A DNA stretch of 64,000 bases from Microbacterium amylolyticum (GCF_011046975.1 NZ_CP049253.1:1922001-1986000), one strand, 5' to 3'. Counted from the first letter of the stretch, positions 50,637-64,000 are shown. Notes: generated by a model from the letters alone, not told the origin. A program made the numbers and translations.

Positions 50637-51391
50637 ATGTAGGCTGGATGGACGACGCTCGCGGGTGTGACGGCGGCGCTCGTGGGGTTCGCGAGCAGTT
50701 CGGCCGTTGTTCTTGCCGGGCTCGCGGCGGTGGGAGCAACGCCCGCTCAGGCAGCATCGGGCCTCGTCGCGCTGTGCCTGGCGCAGGCGGTGGCCATGCT
50801 GTGGACAACGTGGCGTACACGCGTTCCCGTGCTCATCGCGTGGTCGACGCCGGGCGCCGCGCTGCTCGCGGCCGGGGCCGTTCCGGCCGGAGGCTTCCCC
50901 GCGGCCGTCGGCGCGTTCATCGTCTCGGGCGTTCTCATCGTGATCACGGGCCTGTGGCCGATGCTCAGCCGCCTGGTATCGCGCATCCCTCCGGCGGTCG
51001 CTCAGGCGATGCTGGCGGGAGTTCTCGTGCAGCTGTGTCTCGCACCGGTCCGTGAGGTGGTGATCAGTCCCGTCGAAATCCTCCCGATTATTGTCGTCTG
51101 GCTGGTCCTGATGCGATTCTCGCGTCGTACGGGTATCGCGTTCCGTGGCGTCAGGCGATGACCGTCACGGGGCTCGGCACAATCGCTGCGGCACCGTTCG
51201 GGGGATCCGGCATCAATCTGGGCGCGATCACCGCGGCGATCACCGCGTCACCCGACGCACATCCGGATCAGGGGGAGCGGTGGAAGGGCGTGCGAACGAC
51301 AGCGCTTGTCTACCTCGTTCTCGCCGTGTGCGCGACAGCGCTGACGACTCTCATTGGTGTCGCTCCCGGGGTGCTGGTCTGGCGCCGATAG
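50637..51391 (+). pseudogene. benE: BenE-like benzoate transporter, decayed
   Basis: The first half matches BenE: VTAALVGFASSSAVVLAGLA, AVGATPAQAASGLVALCLAQ, LIAWSTPGAALLAAGAVPAG and ISPVEILPIIVVWLVLMRFS. At about 51135-51158 the reading shifts frame to TVTGLGTIAAAPFGGSGINL, then TAAITASPDAHPDQGERWKG, losing about 100 residues of membrane helices. The end VLVWRR is cut before the last helices. The in-frame ATG at 50637 is directly followed by a TAG codon, so the start is also broken. Three independent lesions make it a pseudogene. Confidence 0.82.
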
Positions 51392-51402
51392 GTGCCAGAT
51401 AC

Positions 51403-52305
51403 CTACGCCGCGCGGACGCGGCCTGCGACCGTGAGGTTGTTGTCCGTGACATCGACGGTGACGCCGTGCACGCGCAGTTCATCGTCACCCAGGGGAACCG
51501 TGCGCCCCGCGAGACGGCGGAACTGATCGCGCAGCGGGAGCAGTGCGAGCTTTGACAGCAGGCGCTTCGACGTTGCGGCGGCGTGGTGGACGGTGATCTC
51601 GGAGCCGTCCGCGGAGAGCTCGATGTCGAATCCCACGCGCGCGGAAAATTTCAGAATTGCCAGGCGAGCGGCGATTCCTGCGGCAACGGTAAAGCGACGC
51701 TGGCCAGTTGGTTGCACGGACACCTTCGCGGCCGTGAGGGATCCGAGCCGGATCGCCTTTTTCACTGCGGGGGCGGCGAGCGACATCACCAGGTCGTTGA
51801 GGTCATCCTGGTGCATCGAGAAGCGGAATCGCCCCGTCGCTCGTCGTTCGTCGTCGTGGCCCTCGCCGAAGGTGCCGAGGAGCTGCCCTCCGCGCCGCAC
51901 GGCGATCCACTCGAGTGGTGCGTCCTCAATCGTCATGTCGACGCGCATCTGGTGTCCGTTGATGGTGACGGGATCGGCGCGGACGTGTTTCTCGCCGAGG
52001 ATTCCCGTGACCCGAGAGACAACCTCGTCCTCATCGGGATCCGGAATCCAGTCTGTTGCCATCGCGGCGAGCTTCTCGCCGTCGATCGTGATCTCGGATC
52101 CTGTGAGATCAACGGAGATGCGACCGATATTGGCTCGTGGGGTGAAGGGCGATGAGCTGACGGCGATGCCGGGCGCGCCGTTCCATCGAATATCGATGCC
52201 GTCTGATCGCGCTTCCTCGATCAGGCGCATCACCCCCGTTTTCACGGTGGTGCCCGATGCGGGCCACGCTTTCTCGCTCGTCAGGTGCCACGGCCAACGA
52301 TCCAT
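51403..52305 (-). CDS. Hypothetical protein, 300 residues
   Basis: A soluble protein without signal peptide. Repeated features are a hydrophobic/charged beta pattern (VSVQPTGQRRFTVAAGIAAR, FDIELSADGSEITVHHAAAT) and a regular end ELRVHGVTVDVTDNNLTVAG. The middle has SMHQDDLNDLVMSLAAPAVK. It resembles lipid-binding DUF2993/LmeA-type proteins in rhythm only; that is a guess. It ends 12 bases from the decayed benE and reads towards it. Confidence 0.6.
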   Translation of the reverse strand: MDRWPWHLTSEKAWPASGTTVKTGVMRLIEEARSDGIDIRWNGAPGIAVSSSPFTPRANIGRISVDLTGSEITIDGEKLAAMATDWIPDPDEDEVVSRVTGILGEKHVRADPVTINGHQMRVDMTIEDAPLEWIAVRRGGQLLGTFGEGHDDERRATGRFRFSMHQDDLNDLVMSLAAPAVKKAIRLGSLTAAKVSVQPTGQRRFTVAAGIAARLAILKFSARVGFDIELSADGSEITVHHAAATSKRLLSKLALLPLRDQFRRLAGRTVPLGDDELRVHGVTVDVTDNNLTVAGRVRAA

Positions 52306-52419
52306 GCCCCCAGGCTAGGGGATGCCCCGCGATTCCGCGCCTCGCGCCTCGCGGATCGTTCCGAGAAACAGGCCGCGGGCGGTTATACCTGACAGAAAAA
52401 TCCGAGTCAACTACCGAGG

Positions 52420-52448
52420 TGGACACCGCGTGTCTTATCCGGTAATGT
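52420..52448 (+). promoter_or_regulatory. Probable rpoBC promoter
   Basis: TGGACA (52420-52425), a 17-base spacer and TAATGT (52443-52448) form a good housekeeping promoter, 171 bases before the rpoB start. The rest of the 52306-52619 gap holds a 5-bp hairpin (GGCCC at 52589, GGGCC at 52599) next to the ribosome binding site and no gene that I can support. Confidence 0.7.
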
Positions 52449-52619
52449 CAGTATTTGCGCTCATTGGGTCTTCCTTGCCTTCATATGGTGGTCGGCTGGA
52501 ACTTCATGTGATCCCCGCAGATACGGCGGCGCGGGTCATGGAAAAACGACGGATGAGCGCACCTCACCCTGTCGGCAAGGAATCTAGCGGCCCTTTACGG
52601 GCCCACGGAGGTCATACCC

Positions 52620-55600
52620 TTGGCTGCTTCGCGCAACGCATCCACTCCCACCACCAAGAACGGACGCGACGCACAGCGTCTGTCCTTCGCCAAAGTTACA
52701 GACGCGCTGACGGTCCCTGACCTTCTGGCGCTTCAGACTGAATCTTTCGATTGGCTCGTCGGTAACGACGCCTGGAAGGCTCAGGTTCAGCAGTCCAAGG
52801 CAGAGGGACGCAACGACGTCTCCGAGCGCAGCGGTCTCGAGGAGATCTTCGAGGAGATCTCTCCGATCGAGGACCTCGGCGAGACGATGCAGCTGTCGTT
52901 CACGAACCCCTATCTCGAGCCCGAGAAGTTCACGATCGACGAGTGCAAGGACCGCGGCAAGACCTACGCGGCTCCGCTCTACGTCGAGGCTGAGTTCATG
53001 AACCACCAGACGGGTGAGATCAAAACCCAGACGGTGTTCATGGGTGACTTCCCGCTGCAGACCCGCGAGGGTACGTTCATCATCAACGGCACCGAGCGTG
53101 TCGTCGTGTCGCAGCTCGTGCGTTCGCCCGGTGTCTACTTCGACAAGAACGCCGACAAGACGTCCGATAAGGACATCGTTTCGGCTCGCATCATCCCGAG
53201 TCGTGGCGCATGGCTCGAGTTCGAGATCGACAAGCGCGATCAGGTCGGCGTCCGTATCGACCGCAAGCGCAAGCAGCCGGTCACGGTCTTCCTCAAGGCA
53301 CTCGGCCTCACGAGCGAGCAGATCCTCGAGGAGTTCGCCGGCATCGAGACGATCGAGGACACCCTCGCCAAGGACACGGTCCTGACGCAGGAAGATGCCC
53401 TCCGCGACATCTACCGCAAGATTCGTCCGGGCGAGCAGGTTGCGGCAGAAGCCGCACGTTCGCTGCTGGACAACTTCTACTTCAACTCCAAGCGCTACGA
53501 CCTGGCAAAGGTCGGCCGTTTCAAGCTGAACCAGAAGCTGGGCCTTGACACCCCCCTCAGCGACTCGGTGCTGACGCTCGATGACATCGTCGCAACGATC
53601 AAGTACATGGTGCGTCTGCACCGTGGCGACAAGACGTTCGAGGGGCTCGGCCGTGGCGGCGAGGTTGTCGACAAGCCGATCATGATCGACGACATCGACA
53701 ACTTCGGCAACCGTCGTATCCGCGCCGTCGGCGAGCTGATCCAGAACCAGGTCCGCACCGGTCTGTCGCGCATGGAGCGCGTTGTCCGCGAGCGCATGAC
53801 CACGCAGGACATCGAGGCGATTACGCCGCAGACTCTGATCAACGTGCGTCCTGTCGTGGCTGCGATCAAGGAGTTCTTCGGAACCAGCCAGCTGTCGCAG
53901 TTCATGGACCAGAACAACCCGCTCTCCGGCATCACGCACAAGCGCACGCTGTCGGCTCTGGGCCCGGGTGGTCTGTCGCGTGAGCGTGCCGGTGTTGAGG
54001 TCCGCGACGTTCACCCGTCGCACTACGGCCGCATGTGCCCCATTGAGACTCCTGAAGGCCCGAACATTGGTCTGATCGGTCGTCTCGCGACGTTCGGTCG
54101 CATCAACTCGTTCGGCTTTATCGAGACCCCGTACCGTCGCGTTATCGACGGCAAGGTCACCGACAAGATCGAGTACCTGTCCGCTGCCGAGGAGCAGGCG
54201 TTCAACGTCACGCCCGCGAACACGCAGCTGAACGCCGATGGTTCCTTCGTGAACGATCGTGTTCTCGCCCGTCAGAAGGGTGACGAGGTCGACCTCATCC
54301 CCTCGGACGAGGTCAGCTTCATGGACGTCTCGCCGCGCCAGATGGTGTCGGTCGGAACGGCCCTGATTCCGTTCCTCGAGCACGATGACGCGAACCGCGC
54401 CCTCATGGGCGCCAACATGCAGCGTCAGGCGGTGCCGCTCCTCGAAACCGAGGCGCCGCTCGTCGGAACCGGCATGGAGAAGTTCGCCGCAATCGACTCG
54501 GGTGACCTTGTCACAACCGATCAGGCGGGTGTCGTCATCGACGTCACGGCCGACTATGTGTCGGTTCAGCTGGACGACGGCGGAACGCGCGACTTCTTCC
54601 TGGACAAGTTCGCTCGTTCGAACCAGGGCAACACGTACAACCAGAAGCCCGTCGTTCGCGTTGGCGACCGCGTCGAGGCCGGCGAGGTCATCGCCGATGG
54701 TGCGTCGATCGACAACGGCGAGCTCGCACTCGGCAAGAACCTGATGATCGGGTTCATGTCGTGGGAGGGCTACAACTTCGAGGACGCGATTATCCTCAGC
54801 CAGCGTCTCGTGAAGGACGACACCCTCACTTCGATTCACATCGAGGAGTACGAGGTTGACGCCCGCGACACGAAGCTCGGCAAGGAGGAGATCACCCGTG
54901 ACCTCCCCAACGTCAGCCCTGAGCTGCTGAAGGACCTCGACGAGCGCGGCATCATCCGCATCGGCGCCGAGGTTCGTCCCGGCGACATCCTCGTCGGCAA
55001 GGTCACGCCCAAGGGTGAGACCGAGCTGTCGGCGGAAGAGCGTCTGCTCCGCGCGATCTTCAACGAGAAGAGCCGCGAGGTTCGCGACACATCGCTGAAG
55101 GTGCCCCACGGTGAGCAGGGAACCGTCATCGCGGTGAAGGAATTCGACGCAGAAGAGGGTGACGACGAGCTGGGCTCGGGTGTCAACCGCCGCGTTGTCG
55201 TCTACATCGCCCAGAAGCGCAAGATCACCGAGGGTGACAAGCTCGCTGGTCGCCACGGCAACAAGGGTGTCATCGCGCGTATCCTGCCCGAGGAAGACAT
55301 GCCCTTCCTCGAGGACGGCACGCCGCTCGACGTGATCCTCAACCCCCTCGGTATCCCCGGTCGAATGAACTTCGGTCAGGTTCTCGAGGTGCACCTGGGC
55401 TGGATTGCCGCGCAGGGGTGGAAGATCGAGGGTAACCCCGAGTGGGCCATCAACCTGCCCGAGGAGTTCCGTGACGTTGCTCCCCGCACGCCTGTCGCCA
55501 CCCCGGTGTTCGACGGTGCCAGCGAGGAGGAGATCACGGGTCTGCTCGAGTCGACGATTCCGACGCGTGACGGCGATCGCCTGATTGACGCATCGGGCAA

Positions 55601-56114
55601 GGCACGTCTCTTCGACGGTCGTACAGGCGAGCCCTACCCGCACCCCATTGCGGTCGGCTACATGTACATCCTGAAGCTGCACCACCTTGTCGACGACAAG
55701 ATCCACGCGCGTTCGACGGGTCCGTACTCGATGATCACGCAGCAGCCTCTCGGTGGTAAGGCCCAGTTCGGTGGCCAGCGCTTCGGTGAGATGGAAGTGT
55801 GGGCCCTTGAGGCCTACGGCGCCGCATACGCGCTCCAGGAGCTGCTGACGGTCAAGTCCGACGACATCCTCGGCCGCGTCAAGGTGTACGAGTCGATCGT
55901 CAAGGGCGAGAACATTCCGGAGCCCGGCATCCCCGAGTCCTTCAAGGTGCTCATGAAGGAGATGCAGTCGCTCTGCCTGAACGTCGAGGTTCTCGGCGCC
56001 AACGGCGAGCCCGTCAGCCTGCGGGACACCGACGATGAGGCCTTCCGCGCAGCGGAGGAGCTCGGCATCAACATCTCGAGCCGATTCGAGTCCGCCTCGA
56101 TCGACGAGATCTGA
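52620..56114 (+). CDS. rpoB: RNA polymerase beta subunit RpoB
   Basis: The protein has 1164 residues and starts at a TTG (52620), with GGAGGT upstream. The order is canonical: [40 protein letters not shown], the rifampicin region [20 protein letters not shown] and [18 protein letters not shown], then [19 protein letters not shown] and, near the end, [20 protein letters not shown]. Residue 443 is Thr (Arg529 in E. coli) and residue 488 is Arg (Ser574). Both lie in the rifamycin pocket and are unusual; Asp516, His526 and Ser531 equivalents are normal. It lies 41 bases before rpoC. Confidence 0.97.
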   Translation: MAASRNASTPTTKNGRDAQRLSFAKVTDALTVPDLLALQTESFDWLVGNDAWKAQVQQSKAEGRNDVSERSGLEEIFEEISPIEDLGETMQLSFTNPYLEPEKFTIDECKDRGKTYAAPLYVEAEFMNHQTGEIKTQTVFMGDFPLQTREGTFIINGTERVVVSQLVRSPGVYFDKNADKTSDKDIVSARIIPSRGAWLEFEIDKRDQVGVRIDRKRKQPVTVFLKALGLTSEQILEEFAGIETIEDTLAKDTVLTQEDALRDIYRKIRPGEQVAAEAARSLLDNFYFNSKRYDLAKVGRFKLNQKLGLDTPLSDSVLTLDDIVATIKYMVRLHRGDKTFEGLGRGGEVVDKPIMIDDIDNFGNRRIRAVGELIQNQVRTGLSRMERVVRERMTTQDIEAITPQTLINVRPVVAAIKEFFGTSQLSQFMDQNNPLSGITHKRTLSALGPGGLSRERAGVEVRDVHPSHYGRMCPIETPEGPNIGLIGRLATFGRINSFGFIETPYRRVIDGKVTDKIEYLSAAEEQAFNVTPANTQLNADGSFVNDRVLARQKGDEVDLIPSDEVSFMDVSPRQMVSVGTALIPFLEHDDANRALMGANMQRQAVPLLETEAPLVGTGMEKFAAIDSGDLVTTDQAGVVIDVTADYVSVQLDDGGTRDFFLDKFARSNQGNTYNQKPVVRVGDRVEAGEVIADGASIDNGELALGKNLMIGFMSWEGYNFEDAIILSQRLVKDDTLTSIHIEEYEVDARDTKLGKEEITRDLPNVSPELLKDLDERGIIRIGAEVRPGDILVGKVTPKGETELSAEERLLRAIFNEKSREVRDTSLKVPHGEQGTVIAVKEFDAEEGDDELGSGVNRRVVVYIAQKRKITEGDKLAGRHGNKGVIARILPEEDMPFLEDGTPLDVILNPLGIPGRMNFGQVLEVHLGWIAAQGWKIEGNPEWAINLPEEFRDVAPRTPVATPVFDGASEEEITGLLESTIPTRDGDRLIDASGKARLFDGRTGEPYPHPIAVGYMYILKLHHLVDDKIHARSTGPYSMITQQPLGGKAQFGGQRFGEMEVWALEAYGAAYALQELLTVKSDDILGRVKVYESIVKGENIPEPGIPESFKVLMKEMQSLCLNVEVLGANGEPVSLRDTDDEAFRAAEELGINISSRFESASIDEI

Positions 56115-56155
56115 TCAGCCGGCCGATATAAAGATTTCCCACACAGGAGACTCAA

Positions 56156-60043
<3,888 letters not shown>

Positions 60044-60063
60044 CGGTGGCGTGATTCGCTGAC

Positions 60064-60099
60064 ACGATGCCCCTGGATCTTCGGATCCGGGGGCATCGT
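60064..60099 (+). terminator. rpoC terminator with UUCG loop
   Basis: A 16-bp stem (60064-60079 with 60084-60099, one G-U pair) is capped by TTCG, the very stable UUCG tetraloop. It begins 21 bases after the rpoC stop. Confidence 0.85.
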
Positions 60100-60217
60100 C
60101 GCGTGTGGGTGGCGTACGCGCGGACTCGTTGCGGATACGTGCATTCCGGCGGGAAAATAACCATTGACGGGGTCTTTTTCGGCTTCGAATGTCAGGGGTG
60201 GTTCGTACGCTGGGGGT

Positions 60218-61708
60218 ATGTCGAACGTTCTCGCCGCCCCGCCCGCTCCCGCCGGAGTGATGGCCGGAATCGGCGCGGCGATCGACGCCGCCTCGGGGTC
60301 TGTTGATCACATTGCGGCGCTCTCCGACGCCGATCTTGTTGCCGTGACGCGCGAGGTCGAGCGCCTGGGCCGGCTGGCGGACGCCCTGCGGGTGCGTGTA
60401 GCCGGCGAGGTCGATGTGCGCTCTGCCAGTTCCCTGCTGCCGGAGGAGCGCTTGTCGCAGCGGTACGACTGCGCCAGCGGAACGTCGCTGCTGGAGTACC
60501 TCACCGGGGCGTCTCGCCCGGCGATCTACGCCCGGAAGCGCCTTGACCGGCGCACCCGCGGCGGGGCGAGTCTCACGGGCGAGCCGCTTCCTGCGGCGTT
60601 CCCCGAGGTCGGGCAGGCGCTTCGTGCCGGGGAGATGGGGATTGATTCGGCCCTGTACGTCACCGATGCTCTGGAGAAGGTCAACGCGCGAGGGGCCGCT
60701 CATCCGGAGCACTTCGCCGCGGCGGAGGAGGGCATTGTCGCTCTCGCCACCCGCCCCGCACGGGATCTTGCGGCAGACGCACCCGTTGCGACGCACCGTG
60801 ATGTTGTTGATGTCACCGAACTGTGGGTCACGGCCCTTGATCAAGACGGTGTCGACCCCGATGCCGAGCGCGCAGAGCGCGGGCGGGGTGTGTCGTTGGG
60901 GCGTGTGCGTGATGGGTTGGTGTCGCTGAGTGGGTATCTCGTCCCGGAAACCGCGGCGGTGCTGCAGCGGTTGTTCGATGCTCATCTGGCGTCGCCGATG
61001 CGGTTCCAGCCTCACCCCGAAGAGCAACCTCCGGACGCCGAGTGGGACGACACGGAAAGCATCCCGGAGTTTCGGACCCTCACCCAGCGGCGCCATGATG
61101 CGCTGACCAGCATCCTCCACGGGGCCGCAACCGCGGCCGATGCCCCAACTCTTGGTGGGGCGGCCCCGACACTCGTGGTCACCGCATCGGTGGAAGACCT
61201 CGACGGCGGGGTATGCCGGGCGGACGGCATCGAGGTCGCGCTCCCGGCACGGGTGGCGCACCGGACGGCGTGCACGGGGTCGGTGCAGAAGATCGTTTAC
61301 GACACCGCCGGCCGGATTATTCAGCTCGGCACGAAGGAACGGTTGTTCTCGCCGCATCAGCGTCGGGCGATTGCGTCGCGTGATGGTGGGTGCATCATCC
61401 CGGGATGCGCGGTTCCGGCGTCGCAGTGTGAGGTGCATCACGTCACCGAACACTCACGTGGTGGCCCGACGCATACCGATAACGGGGTGCTTTTGTGTTG
61501 GCATCATCACCACCGGCTGGACACCAGCGGGTGGGAGATTCAGATGAGGCACGGCACGCCGTATGTCAAGGCACCGGAGTGGGTCGACCGGCGGAGGATC
61601 TACCGGCCGGTGAGAAACCACGCCCGGGACAACCCCCCCCGCGGGCGTGATCGACCTGAAACGAATCTCTGCGTGATCGTGCTTTGCCCCGCTTCGGCAT
61701 GCCCGTAG
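60218..61708 (+). CDS. DUF222 domain HNH endonuclease family protein
   Basis: The protein has 496 residues. The N-terminal DUF222 helical part (HIAALSDADLVAVTREVERL, ALRAGEMGIDSALYVTDALE, GRVRDGLVSLSGYLVPETAA) is followed by a C-terminal HNH nuclease: RRAIASRDGGCIIPGCAVPA, SQCEVHHVTEHSRGGPTHTD, NGVLLCWHHHHRLDTSGWEI. Zinc-type Cys and the catalytic His are present. These proteins occur in many copies in Microbacteriaceae, several within 13E12-like elements. Start ATG at 60218; a further upstream frame is open but unsupported. It stands alone. Confidence 0.88.
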   Translation: MSNVLAAPPAPAGVMAGIGAAIDAASGSVDHIAALSDADLVAVTREVERLGRLADALRVRVAGEVDVRSASSLLPEERLSQRYDCASGTSLLEYLTGASRPAIYARKRLDRRTRGGASLTGEPLPAAFPEVGQALRAGEMGIDSALYVTDALEKVNARGAAHPEHFAAAEEGIVALATRPARDLAADAPVATHRDVVDVTELWVTALDQDGVDPDAERAERGRGVSLGRVRDGLVSLSGYLVPETAAVLQRLFDAHLASPMRFQPHPEEQPPDAEWDDTESIPEFRTLTQRRHDALTSILHGAATAADAPTLGGAAPTLVVTASVEDLDGGVCRADGIEVALPARVAHRTACTGSVQKIVYDTAGRIIQLGTKERLFSPHQRRAIASRDGGCIIPGCAVPASQCEVHHVTEHSRGGPTHTDNGVLLCWHHHHRLDTSGWEIQMRHGTPYVKAPEWVDRRRIYRPVRNHARDNPPRGRDRPETNLCVIVLCPASACP

Positions 61709-61754
61709 CCAGGTGGCTACGAGTGGTGCTACGGTGCATAACTTTAAGTTATGC
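61704..61754 (+). promoter_or_regulatory. Operator palindromes before the hydrolase-tetR pair
   Basis: GCATAACTTTAAGTTATGC (61736-61754) is a perfect 9-bp inverted repeat around one T, ending eight bases before the hydrolase ATG. Thus it would block initiation. A second inverted repeat CGTAGCCAGGTGGCTACG (61704-61721) lies 14 bases upstream at the end of the HNH gene. The first is a typical TetR operator; the second may be a terminator or a second site. Confidence 0.75.
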
Positions 61755-61762
61755 TTCATAAC

Positions 61763-62569
61763 ATGGATCTATGGGAAGTCGAGCGTGAACGCGGGCACAT
61801 CGCCGTGGAGGTATCCGGGGCAGGACCTTTGCTCCTGTGCATTCCTGGCATGGGCGAGTCACGGGCGTCTTTTCGCCATCTTGTGCCCGGACTTGTCCGA
61901 GCGGGGTACCGGGTGGCGGTGATGGACCTCCGCGGCCACGGCGAAAGCTCCGCGACGTTCACGGCCTACGACGATCCGGCGGCCGCAAGCGACGCCCTTG
62001 CCATCATCGATCTGCTGGGCGGCGGGCCGGCCACCATCATCGGCAACTCGATGGGCGCCGCTGCCGCGGTTCTCGCGGCTGCGCAGCGGCCGCCGATGGT
62101 GGAGCGTCTCGTCCTGATCGGCCCCTTTGTTCGCGACCACGGGAATGCTGCGACTCGCCTATTGCTGAGGCTGCTGCTGATGCGACCCTGGGGACCGACG
62201 CTGTGGCGCGCTTACTATTCCTCGCTGTTCGGTCAGCCGCGCGCCCTGGACCACGCCGCTCATACCGCCCGCGCAATCGCCCTTCTGCGTCGACCAGGGC
62301 GTTGGCGTGCGTTCCAAGCGACAACACGGACGTCGCATGCACCGGCCGAGGCTGCTCTCGCCACGGTTTCCGCTGACACCCTCGTCATCATGGGGGAGAA
62401 AGACCGGGACTTTCCCGATCCAGCCGCAGAAGCTGAGTGGGTCGCTAACGCGCTTCATGGCGAGCATCGGATGGTTGTCGGTGCGGGACACTACCCGATG
62501 GGCGAGCAGCCTCAGGCCGTGCTCGACATGATTCTTCCCTTCCTCCGGTCAGGGGAAAACCATGGTTAG
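61763..62569 (+). CDS. Alpha/beta hydrolase
   Basis: The protein has 268 residues from the ATG at 61763; an ATG at 61751 sits inside the operator. The fold is clear: GPLLLCIPGMGESRASFRHL (oxyanion), VAVMDLRGHGESSATFTAYD, TIIGNSMGAAAAVLAAAQRP (nucleophilic Ser in GNSMG), LVIMGEKDRDFPDPAAEAEW (Asp) and VVGAGHYPMGEQPQAVL (His). Similar enzymes sit beside their TetR regulator in actinobacteria. The substrate is unknown. Its stop overlaps the tetR start by eight bases. Confidence 0.88.
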   Translation: MDLWEVERERGHIAVEVSGAGPLLLCIPGMGESRASFRHLVPGLVRAGYRVAVMDLRGHGESSATFTAYDDPAAASDALAIIDLLGGGPATIIGNSMGAAAAVLAAAQRPPMVERLVLIGPFVRDHGNAATRLLLRLLLMRPWGPTLWRAYYSSLFGQPRALDHAAHTARAIALLRRPGRWRAFQATTRTSHAPAEAALATVSADTLVIMGEKDRDFPDPAAEAEWVANALHGEHRMVVGAGHYPMGEQPQAVLDMILPFLRSGENHG

Positions 62570-63146
62570 TCGGCTGACGCGCGAGAAAGTTGTCGCACAG
62601 GCAGCTGCTCTCTCTGATGAGATCGGCTTCCACGAACTGACGATCACGAAGCTGGGTCGCTCACTGGGGATCGCTCCGCCCGGCGTGTATCGACACGTCG
62701 ACGATCTCGACGACGTTCGCCGCGCGATCTCACGTCTTGCTTCCCGAGAGGCGGCGATGGATCTCTCATCGGTGTGTGCTGGTCTCTCGGGAGTTGACGC
62801 CCTCGCTGCTCTCGCAAGCGGCCTCCGTGGCTGGGCCAGTGACCACCAGGGCCGCTATGCGGCCCTGCAAACGGCCCCCGCTCGCGACGACATCGAGGGG
62901 CAGGCCGCTACTGAGCCTCTTCTCGCGGTATTCGGATCGGTGCTCCGTGCCTACGACCTTGAGGGCGACGACCTCACCGACGCCATCCGGATCGTCAGAA
63001 GCGCTCTGCACGGATTTATTTCCTTGGAGGGCAGCGAGGGGTTCAAACTGGAACGCGATCTCGATGCCACCTTCGACCGCCTCATCTCTTCCCTCGACAC
63101 CGTGTTGACCCAGTGGAGGCGGGATGCGCTTGACTTGTCTCCGTGA
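62562..63146 (+). CDS. TetR-family regulator
   Basis: The protein has 194 residues. N-terminal HTH: LTREKVVAQAAALSDEIGFH and ITKLGRSLGIAPPGVYRHVD; then a TetR_C-like ligand domain (ALASGLRGWASDHQGRYAAL, AIRIVRSALHGFISLEGSEG). It overlaps the hydrolase by eight bases and probably binds the palindrome before it, so it would control itself and the hydrolase, perhaps with a hydrolase substrate as inducer. Confidence 0.9.
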   Translation: MVSRLTREKVVAQAAALSDEIGFHELTITKLGRSLGIAPPGVYRHVDDLDDVRRAISRLASREAAMDLSSVCAGLSGVDALAALASGLRGWASDHQGRYAALQTAPARDDIEGQAATEPLLAVFGSVLRAYDLEGDDLTDAIRIVRSALHGFISLEGSEGFKLERDLDATFDRLISSLDTVLTQWRRDALDLSP

Positions 63147-63178
63147 CGATCACCGATGAGCGCGCCATGGCGGCGTAG

Positions 63179-64000
63179 CGACTGCCTCAGGGTTGGAACA
63201 GCTGGGACTGCTTCGGCGGTTCCGTCACCGAAGACGAGGTGATCGCCAACGCCGAGTTCATGGCCGAGCATCTGCTGCCGTTTGGATGGGACACGATCGT
63301 TGTCGATATCCAGTGGTACGAGCCCGACGCGGGAACGGATGGCTACCGGCCCGTTTCCGATCCCGTGCTCGATGCGTGGGGTCGTCAGCTTCCCGCTCCT
63401 GAGCGCTTCCCCTCGGCGGCGGACGGATCGTTTCGTCCCCTCGCTGATCGTGTTCATGCGCTCGGACTGAAATTCGGCCTTCACATGATGCGGGGCATTC
63501 CCCGTAAGGCTGTCGAACTCGGCGTGCCCATCCTGGGTGCAGAGGCAACGGCCGCGCAGATCGCTGACCGGAACAATCTCTGCCCGTGGAATCCCGACAA
63601 CTTTGGGATCAACCATCCGGTTCCGGGCGCGCAGGCTTTCTACGATTCGCAGCTCGCGCTGTTCGCCGAATGGGGCGTCGACTTCGTCAAGCTCGACGAT
63701 GTGCTGTATCCGCCGCCCCAGTGGGACGAGATCGAGGCGTACTCGCGCGCTATCGATCGCAGCGGTCGTCCGATGGTGCTGAGCCTTTCGCCGGGGAAGC
63801 ACCTCTCGCATGAGCATCTGGAACGCCTTCGCCAGACATCGCAGATGTGGCGTGTCTCGGATGATCTCTGGGACGAGTGGCCGCAGCTGCGCGAGATGTT
63901 CCAGCGCGCGGCGCGCTGGGCGCCGCATCAGCGACCCGGGGCATGGGGTGATGCCGACATGCTGCCGCTCGGACGCATCGGCATCCGTGCGCACGTCGGC
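63179..64000 (+). CDS. GH27-family alpha-galactosidase-like protein, partial, start missing
   Basis: The open frame follows an in-frame TAG (63176-63178) and runs to the right edge. It begins within the family motif (R)LPQGWNSWDCFGGSVTEDEV, then LPFGWDTIVVDIQWYEPDAG, LGLKFGLHMMRGIPRKAVEL, FAEWGVDFVKLDDVLY with the nucleophilic Asp, and RVSDDLWDEWPQLREMF with the acid/base. There is no ATG, GTG or TTG between the stop and the first conserved residue; the first codons are CGA and CTG. Either the first few residues were deleted or a CTG is used. The rest reads well, so decay is recent if real. Confidence 0.72.

Overview
This 64 kb window is high-GC actinobacterial DNA. Gene content and protein style point to Microbacteriaceae, most likely Microbacterium or a close relative; I infer this from remembered families, not from a search. 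Supporting items are actinobacterial RpoB and RpoC, a DUF222/HNH protein, a MetPS methionine uptake pair, an actinobacterial PutA, Lhr beside a Nei-type glycosylase, and frequent GTG and TTG starts.

Layout. 1-7.1 kb: a DUF1648 membrane protein cut by the window edge, a siderophore-binding-protein remnant, a small membrane protein, a decayed glutaminase, a DUF2867 protein, then a five-gene minus-strand cassette for secreted fibre-like proteins (two with SipW-type signal peptides, one plain secreted protein, a SipW-type signal peptidase, an LPVTG-anchored protein). An ISL3 transposase remnant fused to an SRPBCC/AHSA1 gene remnant lies just upstream of it. 7.1-9.1 kb: a Met/Cys-rich copper-storage-like protein, a hypothetical, an aminodeoxychorismate-lyase-like enzyme and a 32-residue small protein. 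9.1-13.8 kb: an arsenic island (aquaporin and ArsR one way; a 25-residue cysteine-rich peptide, a flavoprotein, an ArsR-ArsC fusion and two more ArsC proteins the other way) with no efflux pump. 13.8-22.5 kb: a membrane protein, a small alarmone synthetase, a MetE-like methyltransferase, MetPS, a LysR-type substrate domain, a hexapeptide protein, a YcaQ-like glycosylase, a rhodanese and a broken aminoglycoside phosphotransferase. 22.5-28 kb: Nei and the giant helicase Lhr.

28-32 kb: dipZ, an RskA-type anti-sigma factor, a SigK-type sigma factor and a fasciclin lipoprotein. This matches the SigK regulon of mycobacteria. Near-identical candidate promoters, CCATCC-N15-CCGAAT and CCATCC-N15-CCGAAG, precede the fasciclin and dipZ genes. 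32-36.6 kb: an ABC-F protein with a structured leader, then a wreck of plant-polysaccharide genes (GH43 fragment fused to a PL11 fragment) and an esterase. 36.6-39.5 kb: CsoR-CopZ-CopA copper efflux. 39.5-52.3 kb: a NUDIX protein, a two-component system, a LysR regulator divergent from putA, a TetR remnant, a threonine aldolase, a ComB-like protein, a spermidine-synthase-like protein, a TPR protein, a SprT-like protein, a broken benE and a hypothetical. 52.4-60.1 kb: rpoB-rpoC. 60.2-64 kb: a DUF222/HNH protein, a hydrolase-TetR pair behind a strong palindrome, and a GH27 gene running off the right edge.

Themes. Metal handling is prominent (copper storage, copper efflux, arsenic). About ten genes are decayed, several by internal deletions that remove catalytic parts; this is either real erosion or an assembly problem and should be tested. 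RpoB carries non-consensus residues at two rifamycin-pocket positions.
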